A stretch of DNA of 64,000 nucleotides. Source: Pseudomonas serboccidentalis. Its GTDB lineage: Bacteria; Pseudomonadota; Gammaproteobacteria; Pseudomonadales; Pseudomonadaceae. Made by a program: the position numbers and the translations under genes. The notes beneath the pieces are model-generated. The model saw only the letters and a list, made by a program, of their open reading frames with translations. It ran no database searches and was not told the origin of the DNA. Location of the stretch: positions 5,696,604 to 5,760,603 of the forward strand of contig NZ_CP101655.1 of assembly GCF_028830055.1 (NCBI RefSeq). Direction: 5' to 3'. Within the stretch, counting starts at the first letter, position 1. The number at the start of each line of letters is the position of its first letter. This document shows positions 1-9,814 of this stretch, piece by piece.

Positions 1-1
1 A

Positions 2-325
2 GAAACCCTGCAAGCGCACACCTATCTGGAAAAACTGGTACCGGAAATCAACGAACGCCTGGCGATGATCATCGACCCGATGCTCGCCACCGGCAGTTCC
101 ATGGTTGCGACCATCGACCTGCTGAAAAAGGCCGGTTGCAAGGACATCCGCGCCATGGTGCTGGTCGCCGCGCCGGAAGGCATTGCTGCCGTAGAAAAGG
201 CTCACCCGGACGTGACCATCTATACCGCCTCCATCGATGAACGTCTGAACGAACACGGTTACATCATCCCAGGGCTTGGCGATGCCGGTGACAAGATCTT
301 CGGTACCAAGCAGAAGGACGCGTGA
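2..325 (+). CDS. upp: Uracil phosphoribosyltransferase, C-terminal part (5' end outside window)
   Basis: Cytosolic pyrimidine salvage enzyme that converts uracil and PRPP to UMP. The reading frame is open from base 2 of the window, so about half of the roughly 212-residue protein lies upstream of it. The visible part carries the PRPP-binding loop [10 protein letters not shown] and the conserved C-terminal segment with [18 protein letters not shown]. Its stop codon lies six bases from the permease start, so uptake and phosphoribosylation of uracil are probably made from one transcript. Confidence 0.95.
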   Translation, partial: ETLQAHTYLEKLVPEINERLAMIIDPMLATGSSMVATIDLLKKAGCKDIRAMVLVAAPEGIAAVEKAHPDVTIYTASIDERLNEHGYIIPGLGDAGDKIFGTKQKDA

Positions 326-327
326 GC

Positions 328-1602
328 ATGCAGCAAGAGTTCAACGATCCGCTCTGGCGCACGGTGCTGTCCGGCGCCCAGATGCTGTTCGTGGCTTTCG
401 GCGCCCTGGTGCTGATGCCGCTGATCACGGGCCTGGACCCGAACGTGGCACTGTTTACTGCAGGTCTGGGGACGATCCTGTTCCAGATCGTCACCGGGCG
501 TCAGGTGCCGGTGTTCCTGGCGTCGAGCTTTGCGTTCATCACCCCGATCATTCTCGCCAAGGGCCAGTTCGGCCTCGCCGCGACCATGGGCGGCGTGATG
601 GCGGCCGGTTTCGTCTACACCTTCCTGGGCCTTGCCGTGAAGATCAAAGGCACCGGTTTCATTGACCGTCTGCTGCCGCCAGTGGTGATTGGTCCGGTGA
701 TCATTTCGATTGGCCTGGCCATGGCGCCGATTGCCGCGAACATGGCGATGGGCAAGGCTGGCGACGGTTCCGAGCTGATCCACTACCAGACCGCAATGTT
801 GATCTCGATGCCGGCGCTGCTGACCACGTTGATCGTGGCGGTGTTCGGCAAAGGCATCTTCCGTCTGGTACCGATCATTTCCGGTGTGCTGGTCGGTTTT
901 GCCATGTCGTTCTACTTCGGCGTGGTCGATACCGCGAAGATTGCCGCAGCGCCATGGTTTGCGCTGCCGCACTTCACCGCCCCCGAGTTCAACTGGCAGG
1001 CGATCCTGTTCATCGTCCCCGTGGCTCTGGCGCCGGCGATCGAGCACATTGGCGGCGTGATTGCCGTGGGTAGCGTGACCGGTCGTGACTACCTGAAGAA
1101 GCCTGGTCTGCATCGCACTCTGCTGGGTGACGGCATCGCCACCACGGCCGCCGGCCTGTTTGGCGGCCCGCCGAACACCACCTACGCCGAAGTGACCGGC
1201 GCGGTGATGCTGACCAAGAACTACAACCCGAAAATCATGACCTGGGCGGCGATCTTCGCCATCACCCTGGCGTTCATCGGCAAGTTCGGTGCGCTGCTGC
1301 AAAGTATTCCGGTGCCGGTGATGGGCGGGATTCTGTGCCTGTTGTTCGGTTCGATCGCCGCAGTGGGGATGAACACCCTGATCCGTCACAAGATCGATCT
1401 GGGCGAAGCGCGCAATCTGGTGATCGTGTCGGTGACCCTGGTATTCGGTATCGGCGGTGTGCTGGTCGGCACCGGCACCGGTCCGGACGACTTCGGCCTC
1501 AAAGGCATCGCGCTGTGCGCGGTGGTGGCGATTGCGCTGAACCTGATTCTGCCGGGCAATGATGGCTGGAAGAACAAGAAGGCGGATGAGCCGCTGATTT
1601 AA
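328..1602 (+). CDS. uraA: Uracil:H+ symporter, NCS2 family
   Basis: Inner-membrane nucleobase/cation symporter of about 424 residues, rich in long hydrophobic segments. Family features are the N-terminal LSGAQMLFVAFGALVLMPL stretch, the QVPVFLASSFAFITP motif and the substrate-site region AIEHIGGVIAVGSVTGRDY. ATG at 328 is preferred; GTG at 322 is in frame and overlaps the upp stop. The upp-uraA pairing points to uracil rather than xanthine or urate as substrate. Confidence 0.93.
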   Translation: MQQEFNDPLWRTVLSGAQMLFVAFGALVLMPLITGLDPNVALFTAGLGTILFQIVTGRQVPVFLASSFAFITPIILAKGQFGLAATMGGVMAAGFVYTFLGLAVKIKGTGFIDRLLPPVVIGPVIISIGLAMAPIAANMAMGKAGDGSELIHYQTAMLISMPALLTTLIVAVFGKGIFRLVPIISGVLVGFAMSFYFGVVDTAKIAAAPWFALPHFTAPEFNWQAILFIVPVALAPAIEHIGGVIAVGSVTGRDYLKKPGLHRTLLGDGIATTAAGLFGGPPNTTYAEVTGAVMLTKNYNPKIMTWAAIFAITLAFIGKFGALLQSIPVPVMGGILCLLFGSIAAVGMNTLIRHKIDLGEARNLVIVSVTLVFGIGGVLVGTGTGPDDFGLKGIALCAVVAIALNLILPGNDGWKNKKADEPLI

Positions 1603-1633
1603 GGCCTGAAGATTTTTATTGCCTGACAGATAG

Positions 1634-1699
1634 CTATCGCGAGCAGGCTCACTCCTACAAGGTCAACGCAATACCTGTAGGAGTGAGCCTGCTCGCGAT
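1634..1699. repeat. REP palindrome, family A
   Basis: Two inverted copies of a unit containing CTATCGCGAGCAGGCTCAC, ending in TCCTACA, separated by about 15 bases. It sits between the convergent ends of uraA and hemH, the usual place for Pseudomonas REP elements, and may act as a bidirectional transcript end. Confidence 0.9.
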
Positions 1700-1705
1700 T
1701 TGCTT

Positions 1706-2731
1706 TTAGAGGGCCAGTGGCGCTCGCTCGCACAGGGTCGCCAACGCCTTCGCCCATTGCGGGTCGTCATTCAGGCACGGCACCAGTACCAACTCCTCGC
1801 CCCCCGCTTCGCGGAACTGCTCCTTGCCGCGATCACCGATCTCTTCCAGAGTCTCGATGCAATCGGCGACAAACGCCGGACACATCACCAGAATCTTTTT
1901 CAACCCGCTTTTCGCCAGCTCATCGAGCCGCGCCTCGGTGTAGGGTTCGATCCACTTGGCCCGCCCCAGCCGCGACTGAAACGACACCGACCATTTGCCA
2001 TCGGCGATGCCCGCGCGCTTGGCGAACTCCGCCGCCGTGCGCAAGCACTGGGCGCGGTAACAGGTCGCGAGGACTGCCGGCGAAGCATTCTTGCAGCAAT
2101 CCTCGTTTTTGAAGCAGTGATAACCGGTCGGATCGAGCTTGGTCAGGTGCCGCTCCGGCAAGCCGTGGAAGCTCAGCAGCAAGTGATCGTAGTCCTGCTG
2201 CAAATGCGGTTTGGCACTGGCGACCAAGGCGTCGAGGTATTCCGGCTGATCATAGAACGGTTGCAGCACCGAGAGCTGTACATCGAGTTTCTTCTCGCGG
2301 ATCACCCGTTTGGCTTCTTCGATCACCGTGGTGGTGGTGCTGTCGGCGAACTGTGGATAAAGCGGTGCCAGGGTGATGCGCTTGTGCCCCGCAGCGACCA
2401 ATTGCAGCAACTTCGTCTCAATCGACGGCTCGCCATAACGCATGGCCAGTTCCACCGGGCCATGGCTCCACTGCGAGACCATCTGCTGTTGCAGACGGCG
2501 GCTGAGCACCACCAGCGGCGAGCCCTCCTCCCACCAGATCGAGGCGTAGGCATGGGCCGATTGCTCGGGACGCTTGATCAGGATCAGCGACACCAACAGA
2601 CGCCGCACCGGCCATGGCAGGTCGATCACGTACGGGTCCATCAGAAATTGATTGAGGTAGCTGCGAACATCGGCCACCGAGGTGGAGGCCGGGGAACCCA
2701 GGTTGACCAGAAGCAAGGCGTGATCGGTCAT
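1706..2731 (-). CDS. hemH: Ferrochelatase
   Basis: Inserts Fe2+ into protoporphyrin IX in the last step of protohaem synthesis. The 341-residue product starts [14 protein letters not shown], the classic ferrochelatase N-terminus, and contains [13 protein letters not shown] with the catalytic histidine and the segment [20 protein letters not shown] at 2731 is chosen because the upstream frame extension runs into the preceding gene and has no family similarity. It lies 13 bases after the epimerase-like gene, so the two are probably cotranscribed. In Pseudomonas this pair neighbours the photolyase cluster, which fits the light sensitivity of porphyrins. Confidence 0.95.
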   Translation of the reverse strand: MTDHALLLVNLGSPASTSVADVRSYLNQFLMDPYVIDLPWPVRRLLVSLILIKRPEQSAHAYASIWWEEGSPLVVLSRRLQQQMVSQWSHGPVELAMRYGEPSIETKLLQLVAAGHKRITLAPLYPQFADSTTTTVIEEAKRVIREKKLDVQLSVLQPFYDQPEYLDALVASAKPHLQQDYDHLLLSFHGLPERHLTKLDPTGYHCFKNEDCCKNASPAVLATCYRAQCLRTAAEFAKRAGIADGKWSVSFQSRLGRAKWIEPYTEARLDELAKSGLKKILVMCPAFVADCIETLEEIGDRGKEQFREAGGEELVLVPCLNDDPQWAKALATLCERAPLAL

Positions 2732-2744
2732 GCATCGTCCTATT

Positions 2745-3647
2745 TCAAAGGCGGCCGGAGAGATCATCCAGGGCCGCGCGCAAATCCGTGAACTGGAAAG
2801 TGAAACCCGCTTCCAGCAAGCGTGCCGGCATGGCCCGTTGGCCGCCCAGCAACAGCAATGACATTTCGCCAAGCCCGACTTTCAGCGCCAGCGCCGGCAT
2901 CGGCATGAACGCCGGACGGTGCAATACGCTGCCCAGCGTCTTGGCAAACTCGCGATTGCGCACCGGTTTCGGCGCGCAGGCATTATAAGGACCGCTCGCC
3001 TGATTGCGGTGCAGAAGAAAATCAATCAGGGCGATTTGATCTTCGATATGAATCCATGGCATCCACTGCCGGCCATTGCCCAGAGGCCCGCCCAGGCCGA
3101 GTTTGAACGGCAGCAACAACCGCGACAAAAAGCCGCCGTCGGCCGACAGCACCAGCCCGGTACGCACCAGTACCACGCGGATGCCCAACGCTTCGGCACG
3201 CTGGGCGGTTTCCTCCCAGGCAATGCACAACTGGCTGGCGAAATCGTCGATCACCGGCGGCGAATCTTCCGTCAGCTCGCGCTCACCACCATCACCGTAC
3301 CAGCCGATGGCCGAACCGGAAATCAGCAACGCCGGTTTCTGTTCGCGTGTTTCCAGCCAGGCCAGCAGGGATTCGGTCAGGGTGATGCGGCTGCTCCACA
3401 ACAACGCCTTGCGCCGATGGGTCCATGGCCGATCAGCAATCGGCGCTCCGGCCAGGTTGATGATCGCGTCCAGCGACTCATCACCGAGGTCCTCTAGACG
3501 CGCAATACCGCGCACCTGAGCACCACAGATTTGCGCGACTTTTTCCGGACGCCGACTCCACACCGTCAGTTGATGACCCTGCCCCGACCAGTGCCGGCAG
3601 AGCTGACGTCCTATCAAACCAGTACCGCCGGTCAGCAATATGTGCAT
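2745..3647 (-). CDS. TIGR01777 family epimerase-like protein (YfcH type)
   Basis: A 300-residue atypical short-chain dehydrogenase with the N-terminal NAD(P)-binding motif [11 protein letters not shown] and the family stretch [13 protein letters not shown]. The catalytic YxxxK of ordinary SDRs is not evident, as is usual in this family, and the substrate is unknown. The start ATG at 3647 follows a good GAGGAAG ribosome site. It leads a two-gene unit with hemH and is divergent from renalase, so the two directions share a 197-base control region. Confidence 0.88.
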   Translation of the reverse strand: MHILLTGGTGLIGRQLCRHWSGQGHQLTVWSRRPEKVAQICGAQVRGIARLEDLGDESLDAIINLAGAPIADRPWTHRRKALLWSSRITLTESLLAWLETREQKPALLISGSAIGWYGDGGERELTEDSPPVIDDFASQLCIAWEETAQRAEALGIRVVLVRTGLVLSADGGFLSRLLLPFKLGLGGPLGNGRQWMPWIHIEDQIALIDFLLHRNQASGPYNACAPKPVRNREFAKTLGSVLHRPAFMPMPALALKVGLGEMSLLLLGGQRAMPARLLEAGFTFQFTDLRAALDDLSGRL

Positions 3648-3769
3648 GACATCTTCCTCGCGTGGCGTTTTACCCGGATCACTAGTCTATTTTTATAAGC
3701 AGGGATCTTTTCTATCGGGCAGGCTCTATTGTTTAACCATAGGCCAAGCTGTCAGAACGAGAACGCTAG

Positions 3770-5043
<1,274 letters not shown>

Positions 5044-5050
5044 CAACCCT

Positions 5051-5140
5051 GCAGGCGTGAGCCTGCTCGCGATAACTGAGTGCCAGCCGGCGCAAAGGCT
5101 GAATGTCACACCGCTATCGCGAGCAGCCTCACTCCTACAG
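5051..5140. repeat. REP palindrome, family A
   Basis: Inverted copies of the GCGTGAGCCTGCTCGCGATA unit separated by about 40 bases. The right arm has a one-base change (GCAGCCTCAC). It ends the renalase unit and lies directly upstream of the operators of the photolyase operon. Confidence 0.85.
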
Positions 5141-5166
5141 AAGGTTAGTGGACACTCGCAAAAACT

Positions 5167-5190
5167 TATACAAATCATTTGACTTGTACA
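5167..5190 (+). promoter_or_regulatory. PplR/LitR-type operator 1, TATACA-N12-TGTACA
   Basis: TATACA (5167-5172) and TGTACA (5185-5190) with exactly 12 bases between them: a perfect match to the P. putida PplR1 consensus. It overlaps the proposed -35 box at 5179-5184. Confidence 0.82.
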
Positions 5191-5206
5191 CGCATGAATC
5201 TATGCT
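5179..5206 (+). promoter_or_regulatory. Sigma-70-like promoter of the photolyase operon
   Basis: TTGACT (5179-5184) and TATGCT (5201-5206) are spaced by 16 bases. The promoter is enclosed by two PplR-type operators, one over the -35 and one just downstream of the -10. Confidence 0.6.
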
Positions 5207-5215
5207 GTTAAAAGT

Positions 5216-5239
5216 TGTACAGAAATAACATCCTGTACA
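5216..5239 (+). promoter_or_regulatory. PplR/LitR-type operator 2, TGTACA-N12-TGTACA
   Basis: TGTACA at 5216-5221 and 5234-5239 with a 12-base spacer: a second perfect match. It covers the predicted transcription start and early leader. A further TGTACA (5255-5260) touches the start codon of the first gene. Confidence 0.82.
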
Positions 5240-5259
5240 GGAATAGATTCGAGGTGTAC

Positions 5260-6222
5260 ATGTCCGACCTTTCTGTCTCCCGGCCCAAAATCGCCATCAG
5301 CGCCTGCCTGATGGGCGCCGAAGTGCGCTACAACGGTGGGCACAAGGAATCGCGGCTGTGCAGCCGCACCCTTGCCGAGTATTTCGAATTCGTCCCGGTA
5401 TGCCCCGAAGTCGCCATTGGCCTGGGCATCCCTCGCGAGCCGATCCGGCTGGTCGGGGATCCGGACACTCCCGAAGCCGTCGGCACCGTCAACCCGCAAG
5501 TCAATGTCACTGAACCGTTGGCCACCTATGGGCAGAAAATGGCCGGCGAGCTCAATGACATCTGCGGCTACATCTTCATGCAGCAATCGCCGTCGTGCGG
5601 TCTGGAACGGGTCAAGGTCTATCACGCCAACGGCGCCCCGGTGAACGGCGGCGGTCGGGGCATCTATGCCCAGGCGTTCTGTGCCCGACACCCGGACCTG
5701 CCGGTGGAAGAAGCCGGACGCCTCAACGACCCGGTGCTGCGGGAAAATTTCATCACCCGCGTACTCGCCTACAGCGCCTGGCAACAGGTGCTCGCACAAG
5801 GCTTGAGCCGCCGCGCACTGACCGAATTCCACTCGCGTTACAAATACCTGCTGATGGCCCACAACCCGGAGCAGTACAAGGCGCTGGGCAAACTGCTGGG
5901 CAACATGGGCCAGACCGATCCGGTCGAACTCGGCCCGCGCTACTTCAGCGAGCTGATGGGGGCGTTGAAGAAATGCGCCACCCGCCGTACCCACAGCAAT
6001 GTGCTGCAACATATAAGCGGTTATCTGAAGCAAGCAATCAGCAGCGAAGACAAACAGGAAGTGCTGCATGTCATCGGCCAGTACCGCCACGGCATCGTGC
6101 CGCTGGTGGTGCCGTTGACGTTGCTCAAGCATCATTTTCGGCAACACCCGGATCCGTACATTGCGCAACAGGTGTACCTGCAGCCGCATCCGGAAAACCT
6201 CAGCCTGCGAAACGCCATTTGA
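5260..6222 (+). CDS. DUF523/DUF1722 protein (YbgA-like, TudS-type desulfidase domain)
   Basis: A 320-residue two-domain protein. The N-terminal DUF523 domain has three conserved cysteines, C16 (SACLMG), C48 (VCPE) and C113 (SPSCG). These match the ligands of the [4Fe-4S] cluster in the 2-thiouracil desulfidase TudS of the same family. The C-terminal half (about 175-310) is DUF1722. In E. coli ybgA lies directly upstream of the photolyase gene; the same association here suggests a role in repair of photo- or thio-modified bases, but that is inference. It is the first gene of the operon, and its TGA overlaps the regulator's ATG. Confidence 0.87.
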   Translation: MSDLSVSRPKIAISACLMGAEVRYNGGHKESRLCSRTLAEYFEFVPVCPEVAIGLGIPREPIRLVGDPDTPEAVGTVNPQVNVTEPLATYGQKMAGELNDICGYIFMQQSPSCGLERVKVYHANGAPVNGGGRGIYAQAFCARHPDLPVEEAGRLNDPVLRENFITRVLAYSAWQQVLAQGLSRRALTEFHSRYKYLLMAHNPEQYKALGKLLGNMGQTDPVELGPRYFSELMGALKKCATRRTHSNVLQHISGYLKQAISSEDKQEVLHVIGQYRHGIVPLVVPLTLLKHHFRQHPDPYIAQQVYLQPHPENLSLRNAI

Positions 6223-7163
6223 TGAACGAGACCCTCGACACCAGCGCCCGGGAAGACCTCGGCGCCGACTTCAAGAAAGCCCTCGACGAGGGCTGGCTGC
6301 CGATCCGTGAAGTCGCGCGCCAGACGGGCGTCAACGCCATCACCCTGCGCGCCTGGGAGCGCCGTTACGGGCTGATCGTGCCGCAACGCACACCCAAGGG
6401 CCATCGCCTGTACTCCAGCGAACATGTGCAACGGATCCTGACCATCCTCACCTGGCTCAACCGGGGCGTGGCGGTCAGTCAGGTCAAACCGCTGCTCGAC
6501 ACCCCGCAAGCCTTTACCGAAACGGTGGAAAACGACTGGCAGCGCCTGCGTCAGGCCCTGCTCAACGCCGTAACCCAGCTCAACGAGCGCAACCTCGACG
6601 ACAGCGTCAACCAGGCCATGGCCCTGTATCCGCCACGCACCTTGTGCGAGCAATTGCTGCTGCCGCTGCTGGCCGAACTCGAGCAGCGCTGGCAGGGCCA
6701 GTTCGGTGCACAGATGGAGCGGGTATTCTTTTATTCGTGGTTACGCAGCAAATTCGGCGCACGCATCTACCATAACAATCGACAGTTACACGCGGCGCCC
6801 CTGCTGTTGATCAATCACTCGGACCTGCCACTGGAACCACACCTGTGGCTATGCGCGTGGCTGATCAGCAGTGCCGACTGCCCGGTACAAGTATTCGACT
6901 GGCCGCTACCGGCCGGAGAACTGGCACTGGCGGTCGACCATCTGCAAGCGCGTGGCGTACTGCTGTATTCCAGCAAGGCGATGAACCTGGCGCAGCTGCC
7001 AAAACTGCTGCATGGCGTCAGTGCTCCGACAATGCTGGTCGGACCAACGGTATGCATCCACCAGACCGAGTTGTCCGTAAGAACAAGTGAGATCGCTGAT
7101 TTGATCCTGGCCGAAGATCCGCTCTCGGCACATCAGGTACTCGTTCAGCGTGGGCTGATTTAA
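6222..7163 (+). CDS. MerR family light-response regulator, PplR/class II LitR type
   Basis: A 313-residue protein. The MerR DNA-binding domain spans residues about 24-92 and includes WLPIREVARQTGVNAITLRAWERRYG. The C-terminal 200 residues resemble the cobalamin-binding part of LitR/CarH, but key positions are changed: the adenosyl-pocket EH reads E166-R167, and the ExHxxG cobalt-ligand motif reads E205-P-H207-L-W-L. Such class II proteins (PplR of P. putida) work without B12, together with blue-light LOV proteins. The ATG overlaps the preceding stop. Operator copies before this operon imply autoregulation. Confidence 0.87.
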   Translation: MNETLDTSAREDLGADFKKALDEGWLPIREVARQTGVNAITLRAWERRYGLIVPQRTPKGHRLYSSEHVQRILTILTWLNRGVAVSQVKPLLDTPQAFTETVENDWQRLRQALLNAVTQLNERNLDDSVNQAMALYPPRTLCEQLLLPLLAELEQRWQGQFGAQMERVFFYSWLRSKFGARIYHNNRQLHAAPLLLINHSDLPLEPHLWLCAWLISSADCPVQVFDWPLPAGELALAVDHLQARGVLLYSSKAMNLAQLPKLLHGVSAPTMLVGPTVCIHQTELSVRTSEIADLILAEDPLSAHQVLVQRGLI

Positions 7164-8620
7164 TGGAAACCGCGATGCAATTGATCTGGCTGCGCAGCGA
7201 CCTGCGCCAACATGACAACACCGCCCTCGCGGCCGCCGCAGCGCGCGGGCCGACGGTTGCCGTGTATCTGTTGAGCCCACGGCAGTGGCTGGAGCATGAC
7301 GATGCCGCGTGCAAGGTCGATTTCTGGCTGCGCAATCTGCGTGAACTGAGCAGCGCCCTCGGCGAGCGGAACATCCCGTTGCTGATCCGCACCGCTGACC
7401 ATTGGGATCAGGCCCCGGTGGTGCTAGTCGAGCTTTGCCGGCAACTGAACGTCGAGGCGGTGCACGTCAACGAAGAATACGGCGTCCACGAAAGCCGTCG
7501 CGATGCGGCGGTTGCCCAGGCCCTGAAAACCACAGGCATCGCCTTTCACAGTTACCTTGACCAACTGCTGTTCAAGCCCGGCACGGTACTGACCAAGACA
7601 GAGACCTACTTTCAGGTGTTCAGCCAGTTCCGCAAGGTCTGCTACGAACGCCTGCACCGCTCGGTGCCCGGGCTGATCAAAGCACCCGGCAAACAGGCGA
7701 AGCTGAACATCGACAGCGATCCGGTGCCTGCATCCGTCGAAGGTTTTGCAGCGCCGAGCGAATCATTACGCGCCCTGTGGCCTGCTGGCGAACAGCAAGC
7801 CCGGCGCCGACTCGACACCTTCGCCGACGCGCAGATCGACTACTACCAGAGCGAACGCGACTTCCCGGCCAAGCCCGGCACCAGTCAACTCTCGGCCTAT
7901 CTGGCCGCCGGGGTGATCTCGCCGCGCCAATGCCTGCACGCCGCGCTGCAAAGCAATCAGGGCGAGTTCGACAGCGGCAAGGTCGGTGCGGTGACCTGGA
8001 TCAACGAGCTGCTGTGGCGCGAGTTCTACAAGCACATTCTGGTCGGCTATCCACGGGTCTCGCGCCATCGCGCGTTTCGCCCGGAAACCGAGGCCGTGGC
8101 CTGGCGCAACGCGCCGGACGAACTGGCCGCGTGGCAAGAGGCACGCACCGGTTTGCCGATCATCGATGCGGCCATGCGCCAACTGCTGGAGACCGGCTGG
8201 ATGCACAACCGCCTGCGGATGGTGGTGGCGATGTTCCTGACCAAAAACCTGCTGATCGACTGGCGAGAAGGCGAGCGTTTTTTCATGCGTCACCTGATCG
8301 ACGGCGATCTGGCGGCGAACAACGGCGGCTGGCAGTGGAGCGCTTCGACCGGCACCGATTCGGCACCGTATTTCCGCATTTTCAACCCGCTGAGCCAATC
8401 GGAAAAATTCGACAGCGAAGGCCTGTTCATCAAGCACTGGTTGCCTGAGCTGGCCGGCCTGAACAAAAAGGAAGTACACAACCCGGCCAGCGTCGGCGGA
8501 CTGTTCGGCGTTGCGGATTATCCGGCGCCGATCGTCAATCTCGGGGCTTCGCGCGAACGCGCGCTGGCGGCCTTCAAGAATCTGCCGTCGCGCTCGTCCA
8601 TGGGAGAGGTCCATGAGTGA
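7163..8620 (+). CDS. phrB: Deoxyribodipyrimidine photolyase (class I CPD type)
   Basis: Uses blue light to split pyrimidine dimers. The product is 485 residues. The N-terminal alpha/beta antenna domain starts LIWLRSDLRQHDN; the C-terminal FAD domain has WINELLWREFYKHIL, DAAMRQLLETGWMHNRLRM and the signature NNGGWQWSASTGTDSAPYFR. The GTDSAPYFRIFNP block is typical of CPD photolyases rather than cryptochrome-DASH. ATG at 7163 overlaps the regulator stop (TAATG); ATG at 7175 is an alternative. It is the third gene of the coupled operon. Confidence 0.96.
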   Translation: METAMQLIWLRSDLRQHDNTALAAAAARGPTVAVYLLSPRQWLEHDDAACKVDFWLRNLRELSSALGERNIPLLIRTADHWDQAPVVLVELCRQLNVEAVHVNEEYGVHESRRDAAVAQALKTTGIAFHSYLDQLLFKPGTVLTKTETYFQVFSQFRKVCYERLHRSVPGLIKAPGKQAKLNIDSDPVPASVEGFAAPSESLRALWPAGEQQARRRLDTFADAQIDYYQSERDFPAKPGTSQLSAYLAAGVISPRQCLHAALQSNQGEFDSGKVGAVTWINELLWREFYKHILVGYPRVSRHRAFRPETEAVAWRNAPDELAAWQEARTGLPIIDAAMRQLLETGWMHNRLRMVVAMFLTKNLLIDWREGERFFMRHLIDGDLAANNGGWQWSASTGTDSAPYFRIFNPLSQSEKFDSEGLFIKHWLPELAGLNKKEVHNPASVGGLFGVADYPAPIVNLGASRERALAAFKNLPSRSSMGEVHE

Positions 8621-9035
8621 ATTCCTGCGCCGCTTCGCCCGCCAGTTTGCCGAGTTGGACAAAGACAACCTGCAGCGTCTGGGCGAGCTTTACAGCGATG
8701 ACATTCACTTCACCGACCCACTGCATGAAGTGCAAGGGCTGGCGCAACTGCGCCATTACTTCAGCGAGCTGTACGCCAACGTCAGCGAGCTGCGCTTCGA
8801 CTTCCACGGCTTCGACCAGATCGGCGACTGTGAAGGTTACCTGCGCTGGGTCATGAGTTACCGTCACCCGCGCCTGGCGGGTGGCCGATTGATTCGCGTC
8901 GCCGGGTGTTCGCACCTGCTGTGGCGCGATAAGGTTTATCGCCACCGGGACTACTTCGATGCCGGGGCCATGCTGTATGAACATTTACCCGTATTGGGCC
9001 GCGTGATCGCTTGGCTGAAAAGGAGAATGGGATGA
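8613..9035 (+). CDS. NTF2/SnoaL-like protein
   Basis: A 140-residue cytosolic protein of the cone-shaped NTF2-like fold, recognised by FARQFAELDKDNLQRLGELYSDDIHFTDPLHEVQG and the later sequence YRHRDYFDAGAMLYEHLPVLG. Its exact function is unknown. In proteobacteria it recurs with the SDR, FAD oxidoreductase, DUF1365 and Cfa-like genes that follow. The ATG overlaps the photolyase stop by eight bases. Confidence 0.82.
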   Translation: MSEFLRRFARQFAELDKDNLQRLGELYSDDIHFTDPLHEVQGLAQLRHYFSELYANVSELRFDFHGFDQIGDCEGYLRWVMSYRHPRLAGGRLIRVAGCSHLLWRDKVYRHRDYFDAGAMLYEHLPVLGRVIAWLKRRMG

Positions 9036-9814
9036 GTCGTACACCTCCACGGCGTTATTGGCTGACCGGTGCCAGCAGTGGCATCGGCGCAGCACTGGCC
9101 GAAGAGATTCTGAAAAGCGGCGCGCATCTGGCCGTCAGTTCGCGGCAAGTGGCACCGCTCAAAGTGCTGTCGCAACGCTATCCGGGGCAAGTGCTGGTGG
9201 TGGCGGGCGATTTGACCAACAGTCAGACCGTGCGCGAAATCGGTCAGCAGATCGAACGGGCCTGGGGCTCGCTCGACAGCGTGATCCTCAATGCCGGCAC
9301 CTGCGAGTACGTTGACGCCCGACAGTTCGACGCGTCGATCATCGAACACGTGGTGCGCACCAACCTGCTCGCCAGCAGTTACTGCATCGAGGCCGCCCTG
9401 CCGCTGCTGCGCAACGGCACCACGCCGCATCTGGTCGGGATGGCCAGCTCCGTGACCTACCTGCCGCTACCTCGGGCCGAAGCCTATGGCGCGTCGAAGG
9501 CCGGGCTGCGCTACCTGTTTGAATCGCTGCGTATCGATCTCGCCATCGAGGGCATGGATGTCACGATCATCAGTCCAGGCTTCGTCGAAACCCCACTGAC
9601 CGCCAGAAACGACTTCCCGATGCCGCTGAGCTGGCCTGCGGATAAAGCCGCACGGCACATCTTCGCCAAGCTCAAGGATCGCCCTCTGGAAATCGCTTTT
9701 CCGGCGCTGTTCATGGCGGCGTTGTGGCCACTGTCGATACTGCCCGACCGCCTGCAACTGGCGATTGGCAAGCGCATGGTGCGCAGCAGTCCGCCGCTGC
9801 GGGATCCAACGTGA
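9032..9814 (+). CDS. Short-chain dehydrogenase/reductase
   Basis: A 260-residue classical SDR: NAD(P)-binding TGASSGIG at residues about 12-19, catalytic Ser in MASSVTYLP, YGASK (YxxxK) and the following SPGFVETPLT. The substrate is unknown; by context it may act on modified acyl chains. It is coupled by ATGA overlap to both neighbours and belongs to the singlet-oxygen/light-linked gene set known from Rhodobacter and Pseudomonas. Confidence 0.88.
   Translation: MSRTPPRRYWLTGASSGIGAALAEEILKSGAHLAVSSRQVAPLKVLSQRYPGQVLVVAGDLTNSQTVREIGQQIERAWGSLDSVILNAGTCEYVDARQFDASIIEHVVRTNLLASSYCIEAALPLLRNGTTPHLVGMASSVTYLPLPRAEAYGASKAGLRYLFESLRIDLAIEGMDVTIISPGFVETPLTARNDFPMPLSWPADKAARHIFAKLKDRPLEIAFPALFMAALWPLSILPDRLQLAIGKRMVRSSPPLRDPT

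Noticed and set aside
259..1389. Long minus-strand frame opposite the uracil permease
   Set aside because: Its product is rich in His, Gln and Arg, typical of antisense to GC3-rich genes, and it lies wholly over well-supported plus-strand genes.
5595..6221. N-terminal extension of the MerR regulator frame
   Set aside because: The extension lies in another frame of the DUF523/DUF1722 gene and has Arg/Pro/Gly-rich composition; the ATG at 6222 is coupled and gives the MerR N-terminus.
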